Assembly (NCBI RefSeq): GCF_000711965.1
Contig: NZ_JONS01000001.1
Span: 124,001 to 188,000 of the forward strand
Direction of reading: 5' to 3'
Length of the DNA: 64,000 nt
Origin: Actinomyces israelii DSM 43320
Lineage (GTDB): Bacteria > Actinomycetota > Actinomycetes > Actinomycetales > Actinomycetaceae
Every line of letters begins with the position of its first letter. The stretch's first letter is position 1. This document shows, piece after piece, positions 8,008-20,340 of the stretch. The notes beneath the pieces are model-generated. The model did no database searches, had not been told where the DNA came from, and saw nothing but the letters and a program-made list of their open reading frames with translations. Made by a program: the position numbers and the translations under genes.

Positions 8008-9354
8008 TCAGCGCCCGGCCCCGGGGTACGGGGAGCGCGCCCGGTGGCGGGCCCGCCGCGGGGCGGGCTCGGCGACGTCGTCCACCGGGGTCGTGCGGCA
8101 CAGGAGCGCGGCGACCGCCGTGGTCGCCGGGATCGCCAGCACCAGTCCGATGGAGGACACCAGCGTGCGGACGATCTCCTCGGCGATCTCGCCCGAGAGC
8201 ACGGTGTCGATCATAGAGCGGTCGATGAGCGAGGCCGCCAGGATGAGCGGCAGCGCGGTCCCCGCGTAGGCGAAGGCGAGGGTGTAGACGGTCGAGGCGA
8301 TGTGGTCGCGCCCGATGCGCATGCCGCCGGTGAACAGGCGCACCCGGCTGAGCGCCGGGTTGGCGGCGTGCAGCTCCCACACGGCCGAGGCCTGGGTGAT
8401 GGTGACGTCGTTGAGCACGCCGAGGCCGGCGATGACCATGCCGCAGGTCAGCAGCGCCCGCAGGCTCAGCCCCGGCACGGCCGCGGCCAGGGTCACCGAG
8501 GTCTCCTCGGTCGCCCCCGTCAGGTTGGCCGCCCCCACGCCCCACAGGGACAGCGCGACGGTGATGACCACGCCCACGATCGTGCCCAGCAGGGCGGTGG
8601 TCGTGCGCACCGAGACGCCGTGGGCGATGTAGACCGCCAGCAGCATCATGGCGCTGGCGCCCACCAGCGTCACCCACATGGGCGAGGCGAGGTCCAGCAG
8701 GGCGGGGATCATGAAGAACACGAGCACCGCCGTCGCCAGGACCAGGCCCAGGGCGCTGAGGATGCCCTTGCGGCCGGCCACGGCCACCACCAGCACGAGG
8801 TAGACGACCGCCAGCCCCAGCACGGGGGTCTGGCGCTGGTAGTCCACGAACACGTAGGGCGTGCCCGAGGTCACGGCGGCCGGGGTGTACATGACGCGCA
8901 TCCCGTCGCCGACGTCGGCGGCGCTCATGGACTCGGCGGGCACGTGGACCGGCAGGACGAGGCCCTTGCCCTTGCCCGAGGTGATGCGGGCGCACACCGC
9001 GTCGGTGAGCAGCCCTCCCGTGGAGGCGTCGCCCAGCGACTGGACCGCCCCCTGGCAGTCGGCGACCGACTTGGAGGTGATGGTGGCGGTCTCCAGGCTG
9101 GTCCCCTCCGCCCCGAAGGGCTGGGAGCCGACCAGCGAGCTCTTCCCGGGCCACAGCACCACCAGGCCGACGAGGGTGGCGATAATGATGGGGACGACGA
9201 TCGCGGTCAGCACGATCCGCGCACGCCGCCGCTCGTGCGCGGGCACGGCCACGTCGCCGTGGCTGTGGCCATGGGAAGACGTGGAGGAATGGGGGTGATG
9301 GGCCGGGGTCGTGTGCGCTGAGGATGGGGGCACGGGAGTCTCCTCGCTCGTCAT
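8008..9354 (-). CDS. YibE/F family multi-pass membrane protein
   Basis: The 448-aa protein has one N-terminal membrane segment (residues about 30-55, IVLTAIVVPIIIATLVGLVVLW). It then has an extracytoplasmic domain of about 120 residues and seven or more hydrophobic segments from about 170 to 410. The segment LNDVTITQASAVWEL matches the YibE/F family hallmark. The N-terminus is His/Ser-rich (HTTPAHHPHSSTSSHGHSHG), which could bind metal. Function is unknown in the family. It converges on dusB and is upstream of glyS in the same direction. The ATG at 9354 was preferred over an open extension. Confidence 0.82.
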   Translation of the reverse strand: MTSEETPVPPSSAHTTPAHHPHSSTSSHGHSHGDVAVPAHERRRARIVLTAIVVPIIIATLVGLVVLWPGKSSLVGSQPFGAEGTSLETATITSKSVADCQGAVQSLGDASTGGLLTDAVCARITSGKGKGLVLPVHVPAESMSAADVGDGMRVMYTPAAVTSGTPYVFVDYQRQTPVLGLAVVYLVLVVAVAGRKGILSALGLVLATAVLVFFMIPALLDLASPMWVTLVGASAMMLLAVYIAHGVSVRTTTALLGTIVGVVITVALSLWGVGAANLTGATEETSVTLAAAVPGLSLRALLTCGMVIAGLGVLNDVTITQASAVWELHAANPALSRVRLFTGGMRIGRDHIASTVYTLAFAYAGTALPLILAASLIDRSMIDTVLSGEIAEEIVRTLVSSIGLVLAIPATTAVAALLCRTTPVDDVAEPAPRRARHRARSPYPGAGR

Positions 9355-9509
9355 GGGTCCATGATGGTCCGAACCGCGGGCGCGCACGCGGAGCAACGCG
9401 GAGGCGGGACGGAGGCGCAGCGGCGAAGCGGGTCAGCGGGCGGCGCCGTGGCCCTGCGGGGACCGGGGCGCCAGGGCCGCGGACGGGTCGGCGCCGTCCC
9501 GGGCCGGCG

Positions 9510-10901
<1,392 letters not shown>

Positions 10902-11080
10902 CGTAGTGTCTCCTGATGTCGTCGTTGTCCGCACCTGGTTGGTGGGAACGAGTCGGGAACGAACTGGGAAAGAATACGGCCATCCTACGGCCGCGGCCGC
11001 CCCGCTCCTCGGACGGGCGGCCGGAGGCGTCTTCGAGTCTGACGCGTCACACTCGGATCCGCGGCGACAGCACAGCTTGA

Positions 11081-11095
11081 CGAGAATCATTATCG
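11081..11095 (+). promoter_or_regulatory. Zur box upstream of znuA
   Basis: CGAGAATCATTATCG is a near-palindrome matching the actinobacterial Zur operator core (AAATCATTTT-like). It ends 8 nt before the first ATG of znuA and overlaps the likely -10, so zinc-loaded Zur from the same cluster would block transcription. Confidence 0.72.
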
Positions 11096-11103
11096 CCTTG
11101 ACA

Positions 11104-12123
11104 ATGGCGCTCATGAACGTTCCCGTCGCCCGCCGCGTCCTGTCCGCTGTCGCCGCAGCAGCACTGGGCCTGTCCCTGACCGCCTGCTCGGCCCTGTCCC
11201 CGGAGTCCTCCGGCTCCGGCGCCCCGAAGGACGCCTCGGGCGCCCTGTCGGTGTCGGTCTCCTTCTACCCGATCCAGTACCTGACCGAGACCATCGGCGG
11301 CGACCACGTCAGCGTCACCAGCCTGACGCCCACCAACGCCGAGCCCCACGACTACGACCTGTCCGGCAAGGAGGTCATCTCCACCCTGGAGGGCTCCTCC
11401 CTGGTCGCCTACGTCTCGGGCTTCCAGCCCTCGCTCGACAAGGCGGTCAGCCAGGTCAACGGCCCGACGGTGGTCGACCTGTCCGACAAGGTCGACCTCC
11501 GGCACCACGAGGGCGTCGAGGACGAGGACGAGCACGGAGACGAGGCCACCGGCGGCGCCACCGGCGAGGCCGGCCACGAGGGCCACGCGGGCCACGACCA
11601 TGATGCGGGATCCCTCGACCCGCACTTCTGGCTCGACCCGGTCCGCATGAAGTCCGCCGCCACCGCCATCGAGGAGGCCCTGGCCGCCGCCGACCCCGAC
11701 AACGCCGACGACTACAAGACCAACCTCGACTCCCTGACCTCCACCCTCGACGGGCTGGACTCCTCCTACCAGGGCGGCCTCACCCAGTGCGAGCGCAAGA
11801 CCTTCATCACCTCCCACGCCGCCTTCGGCTACCTCGCCGACCGCTACGGGCTCACCCAGGTCTCCATCTCCGGCATCGATCCCGAGTCCGAGCCGAGCGC
11901 CGCCGAGATCGCCGCGGCCAAGAAGGCTGTCAAGGACACCGGCTCCACCACGATCTTCACCGAGGAGCTCCTGTCCACCGAGGTCGCCGACACGGTCGCC
12001 GGCGAGACCGGCGCCACCACCGCCGTTCTCAGCCCGATCGAGTCCGCTCCGGAAGGCGCTGACTACGCCGGCGCCATGTCCAACAACCTTGAGGCGCTGC
12101 GCACGGCGCTGGCCTGCAAGTGA
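11104..12123 (+). CDS. znuA: Zinc ABC transporter substrate-binding lipoprotein
   Basis: The 339-aa protein captures zinc outside the membrane. It has a lipoprotein signal peptide ending in SLTACS near residue 28 and a cluster A-I binding-protein fold ([17 protein letters not shown]). A His/Asp/Glu loop at about residues 138-175 ([10 protein letters not shown], then LDPHFWLDP) is the zinc-sensing/binding insert of Znu[16 protein letters not shown] near 233 supplies another metal-ligand His. Two ATGs compete (11104 and 11113), neither with a ribosome-binding site; 11104 fits a leaderless start. Manganese is an alternative substrate, but the His-rich loop, Zur box and zur gene favour zinc. Confidence 0.93.
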   Translation: MALMNVPVARRVLSAVAAAALGLSLTACSALSPESSGSGAPKDASGALSVSVSFYPIQYLTETIGGDHVSVTSLTPTNAEPHDYDLSGKEVISTLEGSSLVAYVSGFQPSLDKAVSQVNGPTVVDLSDKVDLRHHEGVEDEDEHGDEATGGATGEAGHEGHAGHDHDAGSLDPHFWLDPVRMKSAATAIEEALAAADPDNADDYKTNLDSLTSTLDGLDSSYQGGLTQCERKTFITSHAAFGYLADRYGLTQVSISGIDPESEPSAAEIAAAKKAVKDTGSTTIFTEELLSTEVADTVAGETGATTAVLSPIESAPEGADYAGAMSNNLEALRTALACK

Positions 12124-12148
12124 CGTCTCCGCGCAGGGCAGGGAACCC

Positions 12149-13144
12149 ATGACCTCCGATCCTCCCTCCGCCTCTGGCGGGGATGAGCGGACGACGCCGT
12201 CCGGGCGGGGCCGGGCGGCGTCGTCCGCGCGCCCGGGCGGGGCCCCGACAGCGGGCGGCGCCGGGGCCCGGCCCACCGGCTCCGCCCCGGCGCCGCCCGT
12301 CGTCGTGACCGGCCTGTCGGTCGTGCTCGGCTCGGCCCTCATCCTCTCCGGCATCGACCTGACCGTGGCCGGCGGCGAGTCGGTGGCGCTTCTGGGCGCC
12401 AACGGCTCGGGCAAGTCGACCCTGGTCAAGGCGATCCTCGGCCTCAACCCGATCCGCACGGGCAGCGTGCGCCTGTTCGGCCACGACGTCGAGCACCGCT
12501 CGCGCGTGCCCTGGAACCGGATCGGCTACGTGCCCCAGCGCGTCGCAGCCGCCTCCGGCGTGCCCGCAACCGCCCTGGAGGTCGTGCGCTCAGGACTGCT
12601 GGGCCCGCGCCGCCCCTTCGCCGACCGCGGCCGGCGCGCCCACGAGCGGGCGATGGCTGCTCTGGAGTCCGTCGGGCTGGCCCACCGCGCCCGCGACCAC
12701 GTCCAGGTCTTCTCCGGGGGCCAGGCCCAGCGCGTCCTCATCGCCCGCGCCCTCGTGCGGGACCCGGAGCTGCTCGTCCTCGACGAGCCCCTGGCCGGCA
12801 TCGACCGCGATTCGCGCCGGGCCCTCGCCGAGATCCTCACCTCACTGCACGAGACGGGACTCACGCTCATCACCGTGCTGCACGAGATGGGCGAGCTGAG
12901 CGACGTCGTCAGGCGCGCCGTCGTCCTGGACGAGGGGCGGGTCTCCTTCGACGGCCCCGCCCGCGACCTCGCCCCCCTGCGGCACGACCCCGCCCGGCAC
13001 GACGTCGTGGGCCACGACCGCCTCGACGACTGCGAGCACGGGCACCCGCACGGCCGGGCCGCGCCCGTGGTCCACCACGCGCCGACGCTCACCACCCGCG
13101 TCCCCTCGCCCCCCGGATCCGAACGCCGCGGAGAGCGCCCATGA
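12149..13144 (+). CDS. znuC: Zinc ABC transporter ATP-binding protein
   Basis: The 331-aa ATPase of the zinc importer has Walker A GANGSGKSTLVKAILGL near residue 87, the Q-loop in YVPQRV near 130, signature FSGGQAQRVLIARAL near 190, and Walker B LLVLDEPLAGID near 210. About 50 Gly/Ala/Pro-rich residues precede the domain, and a His/Asp-rich tail (RHDPARHDVVGHDRLDDCEH) follows, longer than in most ZnuC and possibly metal-binding. Its stop overlaps the znuB start (ATGA), so the two are translationally coupled. Confidence 0.93.
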   Translation: MTSDPPSASGGDERTTPSGRGRAASSARPGGAPTAGGAGARPTGSAPAPPVVVTGLSVVLGSALILSGIDLTVAGGESVALLGANGSGKSTLVKAILGLNPIRTGSVRLFGHDVEHRSRVPWNRIGYVPQRVAAASGVPATALEVVRSGLLGPRRPFADRGRRAHERAMAALESVGLAHRARDHVQVFSGGQAQRVLIARALVRDPELLVLDEPLAGIDRDSRRALAEILTSLHETGLTLITVLHEMGELSDVVRRAVVLDEGRVSFDGPARDLAPLRHDPARHDVVGHDRLDDCEHGHPHGRAAPVVHHAPTLTTRVPSPPGSERRGERP

Positions 13145-14106
13145 GCGACCTGTTCGCCGCCTACAGCGAGATGCTCCAGAGCCCGCTCATGCAGCGCGCG
13201 CTCATCGTCGCCGTCCTCGTGGGGCTGTCCGCCCCCGTCATCGGCACCTACCTCGTCCAGCGCGGGCTCGCCCTCCTGGGCGACGGCATCGGCCACATCG
13301 CGCTGACCGGCGTGGCCCTGGGCTGGATCGCCGGCGCAGCGGCCAATGTCTCCCCGCACGACGCCTGGGCGGTCCCCGGCGCGATCGTCGTCAGCGTCCT
13401 CGGCGCGATCCTCATCGAGCTCATCCGCTCCTACGGGCGGACCCGCGGCGATGTCGCCCTGGCCATCCTGTTCTACGGCGGCATCGCCGGCGGCGTCATC
13501 CTCATCAAGATCGCGGGAGGCACGACCACCAACCTCACCAGCTACCTCTTCGGGTCGATCGTCACCGTCTCCGTGTCCGACGCCTGGTTCACCATTGTTC
13601 TGGCCGCCGTCATCCTGCTCGTGGGGCTCGGCCTGCGGGGCCCCCTGTTCGCCCTGTGCCACGACGAGGAGTTCACCCGCTCCATCGGCCTGCCCACCGG
13701 CGTGCTCAATGTGACCATCGCCGTGGTCGCCGCCCTGACCGTCTCGGTGTCCATGCGGGTGGTGGGCGCGCTGCTGGTCTCCGCGGTCATGATCGTGCCG
13801 GTCGCCACCGCCCAGCTGCTGTCCCGCTCCTTCGTCGTGACCATGCGGCTGTCCATGGGGATCGGCGTCGTCGTCTGCGTGACCGGCCTGCTGATCACCT
13901 ACGTGGTGTCGGCGTCCTCGGGCGCCATGATCGTGGTCCTGCTCGTCGGCCTGTACGCTGTGGTGGCGGTGACGACCGCCCTGGTCCACCTGCTGGTGCG
14001 CCTGTGGGCACGCCTGCGGCCCGCGCCGGCACGCCCGCTGCCGCCATCGGCCCCGCCCGCCCCGGCCCGGGGGCCGTCCGGCGCAGACCGCCCGACCAAC
14101 CGATGA
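13141..14106 (+). CDS. znuB: Zinc ABC transporter permease
   Basis: The 321-aa ABC-3 family permease has eight or so hydrophobic helices between residues 20 and 285. The motif ISLALLGDGIGHIALTGVALGW-like stretch (seen as LALLGDGIGHIALTGVA near 43-59) is the family hallmark, as is VVGALLVSAVMIVPVATAQLL near 200. The last 40 residues are a Pro/Ala/Arg-rich cytoplasmic tail. It follows znuC with a 4-nt overlap and precedes zur by 24 nt, forming the operon znuA-znuC-znuB-zur. Confidence 0.94.
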   Translation: MSDLFAAYSEMLQSPLMQRALIVAVLVGLSAPVIGTYLVQRGLALLGDGIGHIALTGVALGWIAGAAANVSPHDAWAVPGAIVVSVLGAILIELIRSYGRTRGDVALAILFYGGIAGGVILIKIAGGTTTNLTSYLFGSIVTVSVSDAWFTIVLAAVILLVGLGLRGPLFALCHDEEFTRSIGLPTGVLNVTIAVVAALTVSVSMRVVGALLVSAVMIVPVATAQLLSRSFVVTMRLSMGIGVVVCVTGLLITYVVSASSGAMIVVLLVGLYAVVAVTTALVHLLVRLWARLRPAPARPLPPSAPPAPARGPSGADRPTNR

Positions 14107-14130
14107 GGCCCCGGCACAGGAGGCACAGTC

Positions 14131-14580
14131 ATGACCATGACCCGCAGCACCGCAGGCTCCACCGCGGCGCGCCCCAGGGCGACCTGGCAGCGCGCGGCGG
14201 TGGCCGACATCCTTCAGCGCACGGAGGAGTTCCGCTCCGCCCAGCAGATACACGCCGCCCTGGAGGCCGAGGGCACCAGGGTGGGGCTGGCCACGGTCTA
14301 CCGTAACCTGACGGCCATGGCCGAGGCCGGCGAGGTGGACCAGGTGCGCAACGCCGAGGGCGAGACGCTCTACCGGCGCTGCCACAGGCCCGAGCACCAC
14401 CACCACATCGTGTGCCGCTCCTGCGGCCGCACGGTCGAGGTCAGCGGGGGCGAGCTGGAGGACTGGATCACCTCCGTCTCCGCCGCCCACGGCTTCACCC
14501 AGATGGAGCACACGGCGGAGTTCTTCGGGCTGTGCTCCAGCTGCTCGACCGAGCCCGGCGCCGGCCGGGCCGAGAAGTAG
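14131..14580 (+). CDS. zur: Fur-family zinc uptake regulator Zur
   Basis: The 149-aa repressor has the Fur winged helix (QIHAALEAEGTRVGLATVYRNLTAMAEAGEVD, residues about 37-70) and the metal-site segment HRPEHHHHIVCRSCG near 90-104. A second CxxC (GLCSSCS) near the C-terminus completes the structural zinc site. The HHHH and two CxxC motifs are typical of Zur rather than Fur. It is preceded by a good ribosome-binding site (AGGAGG, 8 nt) and is last in the zinc operon, so it is probably autoregulated through the Zur box at 11081. Confidence 0.93.
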   Translation: MTMTRSTAGSTAARPRATWQRAAVADILQRTEEFRSAQQIHAALEAEGTRVGLATVYRNLTAMAEAGEVDQVRNAEGETLYRRCHRPEHHHHIVCRSCGRTVEVSGGELEDWITSVSAAHGFTQMEHTAEFFGLCSSCSTEPGAGRAEK

Positions 14581-14623
14581 GCCGCCGCCCCGCGAGCCGC
14601 GGTCGAGGCCGCGTCGCCGCGCG

Positions 14624-15439
14624 TCAGGCGCCGGCGACCCGGTCGACGGCGCCGCCGAAGCGCCGGTCGCGGCTCGCGTAGGCCTGGCAGGCCCGCCACA
14701 GCTGGGTCCGGTCGAACTCCGGCCAGGGCAGGGGCGAGAAGTACAGCTCGGCGTAGGCCGCCTCCCACATGAGGAAGTTGCTCGTGCGCTGCTCCCCGCC
14801 GGTGCGGATCAGCAGGTCCACGTCGCGCATGGCGGGCGAGTAGAGGTGGCGCTGGACGGTGCGCTCGCTCACCGCCGAGGCCTTGAGGCGCCCGGCGGCC
14901 GCCTCCTCGGCAATGGCGCGGGCGGCGTCGGCGATCTCGGCCCTCCCACCGTAGTTCAGGCACATGTTGAGCACGAGGGCCTCGTTGCCCGCGGTGATGC
15001 GCTCGGAGCGGCGCACCTCGGACAGGACCGACTTCCACAGGCGGGGCTCGCGCCCCACCCAGTTGACGCGCACGCCCCAGGCGAGCAGGTCGTCGGTCTG
15101 TGCGCGCAGCACCTGCCGGGTGAAGCCCATGAGGAAGCGGACCTCGGCCGGCGAGCGCCTCCAGTTCTCGGTGGAGAAGGCGTAGACGCTCAGCTCCTCG
15201 ATCCCGATCTCGACGGCGCCGGCGATGACGTCCATCATGGTCGTCTCCCCCACGCGGTGCCCCTCGGTGCGGGCCAGGCCGCGCGCGTTGGCCCAGCGCC
15301 CGTTGCCGTCCATGACGCAGGCGACGTGGGCGGGAACCGCCTGGGCCGGCAGGTCCGGCGGGGTCAGGCCCGGCCGGTGCAGGGCGACACGGCCGCCGGA
15401 GGGCGCCGGGTCCGGCGCGGTGGAAGGCTGATCGGTCAC
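14624..15439 (-). CDS. uppS: Isoprenyl transferase (undecaprenyl/decaprenyl diphosphate synthase)
   Basis: The 271-aa cis-prenyltransferase extends farnesyl diphosphate with isopentenyl diphosphate to make the lipid carrier for cell-wall synthesis. Conserved region I is VMDGNGRWANARGL near 42-55. Region III is VYAFSTENWRRSPAEV near 93-108, and the C-terminal RTGGEQRTSNFLMWEAAYAE carries the Arg residues that hold IPP. It starts at a GTG one nt after the recO stop, so the pair is cotranscribed. recO-uppS linkage is also seen in mycobacteria. Confidence 0.95.
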   Translation of the reverse strand: MTDQPSTAPDPAPSGGRVALHRPGLTPPDLPAQAVPAHVACVMDGNGRWANARGLARTEGHRVGETTMMDVIAGAVEIGIEELSVYAFSTENWRRSPAEVRFLMGFTRQVLRAQTDDLLAWGVRVNWVGREPRLWKSVLSEVRRSERITAGNEALVLNMCLNYGGRAEIADAARAIAEEAAAGRLKASAVSERTVQRHLYSPAMRDVDLLIRTGGEQRTSNFLMWEAAYAELYFSPLPWPEFDRTQLWRACQAYASRDRRFGGAVDRVAGA

Positions 15440-15440
15440 A

Positions 15441-16190
15441 TCAGGCCCTTTCGACGAGGGAGAGGGAGCGCAGACGGCGCTCCAGGTGCCAGGTCAAGTA
15501 TGCCGACACGATCCCGGAGGCCTGGGCGCGCTCCCGCCCGCCGGAGGCGTCGGCCACGCCCCAGTCGCCGCTCAGCAGCGCGCCGAGCAGCGCCATGGCG
15601 GCGGGCTCGACGTCGACGGAGCCCGCGGGCCGGCAGACGGCGCACACCGCCCCGCCCGTCTGGACGTGGAAGGCGGCGTGCGGCCCGGGGGCGCCGCAGC
15701 GGGCGCAGTCGTAGCACGACGGCGCCCACCCGGCCAGGGCCAGGGCGCGCAGCAGGTAGGAGTCCAGGACGAGCCCCGGCGCGTGGCGCCTGCGGGCGAG
15801 GGCGGACAGGGCCCCGTAGAGCAGGAGGTGCTGCTGGGGGGAGTCGGTGGTGCCCAGGTCGCCGTCGTCCTGCGTGAGCCGCTCGGCCGTCTCGACCATG
15901 GTGGAGGCGCAGGTGAACACGGCGTAGTCGCCCATGATGGCGCGCGCGAAGGGGTGCAGCGTCTCGACCTGGGCGACCACGTCCAGGCTGCGCCCGCGGT
16001 GGAGCTGGACGTCGATCATGGAGAAGGGCTCCAGGCGCGCGCCGAAGCGCGAGGTCGTGCGGCGCACTCCCCTGGCGACGGCGCGCACCTGCCCGTGGGA
16101 GCGGGTGAGCATGACGACGATGCGGTCGGCCTCCCCCAGCCTGTAGGTGCGCAGGACGACGGCCTCGTCCCGGTAGAGCCTGCTCGTCAT
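15441..16190 (-). CDS. recO: DNA repair protein RecO
   Basis: The 249-aa RecO loads RecA in the RecFOR recombination pathway. The N-terminal OB fold begins [20 protein letters not shown], and [18 protein letters not shown] is the conserved DNA-binding region. A Cys4 zinc site is visible as CYDCARCG and CAVC at about 173-196. The ATG at 16190 lies 35 nt after the leuA stop. It forms an operon with leuA upstream and uppS downstream. Confidence 0.95.
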   Translation of the reverse strand: MTSRLYRDEAVVLRTYRLGEADRIVVMLTRSHGQVRAVARGVRRTTSRFGARLEPFSMIDVQLHRGRSLDVVAQVETLHPFARAIMGDYAVFTCASTMVETAERLTQDDGDLGTTDSPQQHLLLYGALSALARRRHAPGLVLDSYLLRALALAGWAPSCYDCARCGAPGPHAAFHVQTGGAVCAVCRPAGSVDVEPAAMALLGALLSGDWGVADASGGRERAQASGIVSAYLTWHLERRLRSLSLVERA

Positions 16191-16225
16191 CGGGCGCCCC
16201 CGCCCCGCACCCCGGTCGAGCCCCC

Positions 16226-18176
<1,951 letters not shown>

Positions 18177-18182
18177 ACACTA
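18177..18182 (-). promoter_or_regulatory. Leaderless promoter -10 (TAGTGT) of the leuA leader
   Basis: TAGTGT, 7 nt, then the GTG of the leader peptide at 18169; it would drive leuL-leuA-recO-uppS. Confidence 0.55.
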
Positions 18183-18304
18183 CCGCACGACGCGGCGCGC
18201 GTCAGGACGCGCCGCCCCGCGGGCCGGTGCCCGCCGACCGGGCGGGCGCACGGACGAGGGGCGGGCGCGGTGCGGATGAGCACAAGAAGTAGCGAACCTC
18301 TTCG

Positions 18305-18345
18305 CCAACTTGTAGCATAAGTACTATATATAATGGCAGGACTAC
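18305..18345 (+). promoter_or_regulatory. AT-rich promoter/operator of the ABC exporter operon
   Basis: An unusually AT-rich island (TAGCATAAGTACTATATATAATGG at its core, given here in pieces: TAGCATAAGTAC, TATATATAAT) contains a consensus TATAAT at 18329-18334. AAGTACTAT forms a short dyad that may bind the XRE regulator encoded at the end of the operon. No well-spaced -35 is seen. Confidence 0.5.
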
Positions 18346-18370
18346 TGAGGAGATACTGAGGAGGTTCAGA

Positions 18371-19222
18371 TTGCCCGTCATCACTACAGAGAACCTCGAG
18401 TTCTCCTACGGGGCGGAGCCGGTCCTGCGGGGCCTGACCCTGTCGGTCGAGGCCGGCGAGGTCGTCTGCCTGCTGGGCCCCAACGGGGTCGGCAAGACGA
18501 CCCTGGTGGAGAACCTGCTGGGCTCCCTGGCCCCCACCGCCGGCTCGGTCCGGGTCCTGGGGACCGACCCGCGCCGGGCGGGCGCAGCCTTCTGGGCGCG
18601 CGTGGGCCTGGTCCAGCAGAACTGGACCGACCACGCCAAGTGGCGGGTCACCGACCAGCTGGAGTGGATCCGCGCCATGCAGCTGACCGCCTCCCCCGGC
18701 GCCATGAGCGTCGCCGAGGCGCTCGACGCCGTCGGGCTGGCCGGCAAGGCGGCCTCCCGCCTGTCCCGCCTGTCGGGCGGGCAGCGGCGCACCATCGACT
18801 TCGCGGCGGCATTCATGGCCCGCCCCGAGCTCCTCGTCCTCGACGAGCCGACCACGGGCCTGGACCCGGCCTCCAAGACCCACCTGCACGACCTCATCCT
18901 CCAGCACGTCGACGACGACAACGCCACCGTCCTCATGACCACCCACGACCTGGCCGAGGCCGAGCGCATCACCTCGCGCGTGCTCATTATGAGCCGGGGG
19001 CGCGTCGTCGCCGACGGCTCGGTGACCGAGCTGCGCGAGCGCCTGAGCCACGACGCCGAGGTCACCTGGGTCCAGGACGGCGAGCACCACGTCCACGCCA
19101 CCGCCGCCCCCGAGCGCTTCCTGGCCCAGCTCGACCTGGGCGCCATCACCGGTCTCACCGTCACCCGCCCCACCCTGGAGGAGACCTACCTCGCCCTGGT
19201 GAGCAAGGAGGAGCAGTCATGA
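18371..19222 (+). CDS. ABC transporter ATP-binding protein (drug-exporter type)
   Basis: The 283-aa ATPase has Walker A LLGPNGVGKTTLVENLLG at about 36-53, signature LSGGQRRTIDFAAAFM near 137, Walker B LLVLDEPTTGLDPASK near 157 and H-loop MTTHDLAEAERI near 190. It is of the DrrA/CcmA-like exporter group. The start is a TTG at 18371 set by a strong GAGGAGGT five nt upstream; the purine tract CTGAGGAG occurs twice in tandem just before it. It overlaps the permease gene by 4 nt (ATGA). Substrate unknown; the trailing XRE regulator suggests an inducible exporter. Confidence 0.9.
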   Translation: MPVITTENLEFSYGAEPVLRGLTLSVEAGEVVCLLGPNGVGKTTLVENLLGSLAPTAGSVRVLGTDPRRAGAAFWARVGLVQQNWTDHAKWRVTDQLEWIRAMQLTASPGAMSVAEALDAVGLAGKAASRLSRLSGGQRRTIDFAAAFMARPELLVLDEPTTGLDPASKTHLHDLILQHVDDDNATVLMTTHDLAEAERITSRVLIMSRGRVVADGSVTELRERLSHDAEVTWVQDGEHHVHATAAPERFLAQLDLGAITGLTVTRPTLEETYLALVSKEEQS

Positions 19223-20058
19223 GTATGCGCACCGTCCCCGCGATCCTGCGTGCGGCCGCCCGTCAGGCGGCCGGCGACCTGCGGCCGGTCATCCTGGGGA
19301 CGGGGGCCGTCTCGCTGCTGCTCGCAATCGTCCCCGTCATCCTGGTCGGCAGGCTCAGCGACGGGGCCGTCGACGCGCGCACGGCGTTCGGCCCCATGCT
19401 CGTCGCCGGCAGCATCGGCGCGTTCGGCTGCTTCGCCACCATGCAGATCCTCGGGGAGACCTACACCGACCGCGTCGGCGGCGCCCTGCTGCGGGTGCGG
19501 ATCCTGCCCCACGGCCCCCTGACGTGGGCGATCGGCAAAGCCGCCTCCACCATTGTGCAGACCATTGTGATCCAGGCGGCCATGCTCGTCGGAATGATGG
19601 TCTTCGTCACCGCCCTGCCCGTGAACGCGCCCCAGGTCCTGACCTGCCTGCCGCTCATCGCACTGTCCGCCGTCGCCGCGGCCCCCCTGGGCTTCCTCGC
19701 GGGCGCCCTGGTCCGGGGCGTCTACAGCATGATGGTCGCCTACCTGGTCGTCTTCGCCCTCGTCGTCACCAGCGGCTCCTTCTTCCCCCTGGCCTGGCTG
19801 CCGGGCTGGGCCCGGGGGGTCCAGCTCGTCCTGCCCACGTACTGGTCGGGGCACCTGACCCGGTGGGCGCTGGCGGGCGACCCCGCCTGGGAGGTCGGCG
19901 GCGCCTTCGCCCCGGCCCTGGCCGCAGGAGTCCTGGCGGCCTGGGCCGTCGTCGGCTTCGCGGCGGCGCCCGCGGTCATCCGCCGCTCCTTCCGCAGGGA
20001 GAGCATCGGCGCCCTGTCCCGCATGCAGTCCACCATCCGCTCGCAGTCGGGCCTGTGA
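19219..20058 (+). CDS. ABC-2 type permease
   Basis: The 279-aa membrane protein has six hydrophobic segments (about residues 28-50, 60-80, 105-130, 140-165, 172-195, 235-260), matching ABC-2 export permeases. SGSFFPLAWLPGWARGVQLVLPTYW near 180-205 is the typical loop before the last helix. It is translationally coupled to the ATPase upstream and to the XRE gene downstream (TGATG overlap), so the three work as one export unit with its own regulator. Confidence 0.88.
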   Translation: MSMRTVPAILRAAARQAAGDLRPVILGTGAVSLLLAIVPVILVGRLSDGAVDARTAFGPMLVAGSIGAFGCFATMQILGETYTDRVGGALLRVRILPHGPLTWAIGKAASTIVQTIVIQAAMLVGMMVFVTALPVNAPQVLTCLPLIALSAVAAAPLGFLAGALVRGVYSMMVAYLVVFALVVTSGSFFPLAWLPGWARGVQLVLPTYWSGHLTRWALAGDPAWEVGGAFAPALAAGVLAAWAVVGFAAAPAVIRRSFRRESIGALSRMQSTIRSQSGL

Positions 20059-20282
20059 TGGCCGGGGAGAGCATCCACAACCGGATCGCCGTCCTGCGCG
20101 CCGACCGCAGGGTCAGCCGCCGCGAGCTGGCCGAGGCGCTGGGCGTGCACTACCAGACGGTGGGCTACCTGGAGCGCGGAGAGTACGCCCCCTCCCTCCA
20201 CCTGGCGCTGCGCATCGCCCGGTACTTCGACGTGCCCGTGGAGTCGGTGTTCTCCCTGGAGGAGTTCCCCCGCCTGAGGTGA
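20058..20282 (+). CDS. Small XRE-family transcriptional regulator
   Basis: The 74-aa protein is almost entirely a Cro/CI helix-turn-helix: IAVLRADRRVSRRELAEALGVHYQTVGYLERGEYAPSLHLAL is split here as IAVLRADRRVSRRELAEALG and VHYQTVGYLERGEYAPSL. It ends with the YFDVPVESVFSLEEF tail common to short XRE regulators (YgzD/PadR-neighbour type). It has no effector domain. Its start overlaps the permease stop by one base. It probably controls its own operon, with the AT-rich dyad at 18305-18345 as a candidate site. Confidence 0.88.
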   Translation: MAGESIHNRIAVLRADRRVSRRELAEALGVHYQTVGYLERGEYAPSLHLALRIARYFDVPVESVFSLEEFPRLR

Positions 20283-20340
20283 GACGGGGGCCGGGGCTCG
20301 CACCGGCCCGACGGTCAGGCCGGGTGCCGGCGGCCCGCCG

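Noticed and set aside
10902-11080. T-box riboswitch upstream of glyS
   Set aside because: No T-box sequence or specifier-loop pattern is visible in the leader, and a normal ribosome-binding site precedes the start.
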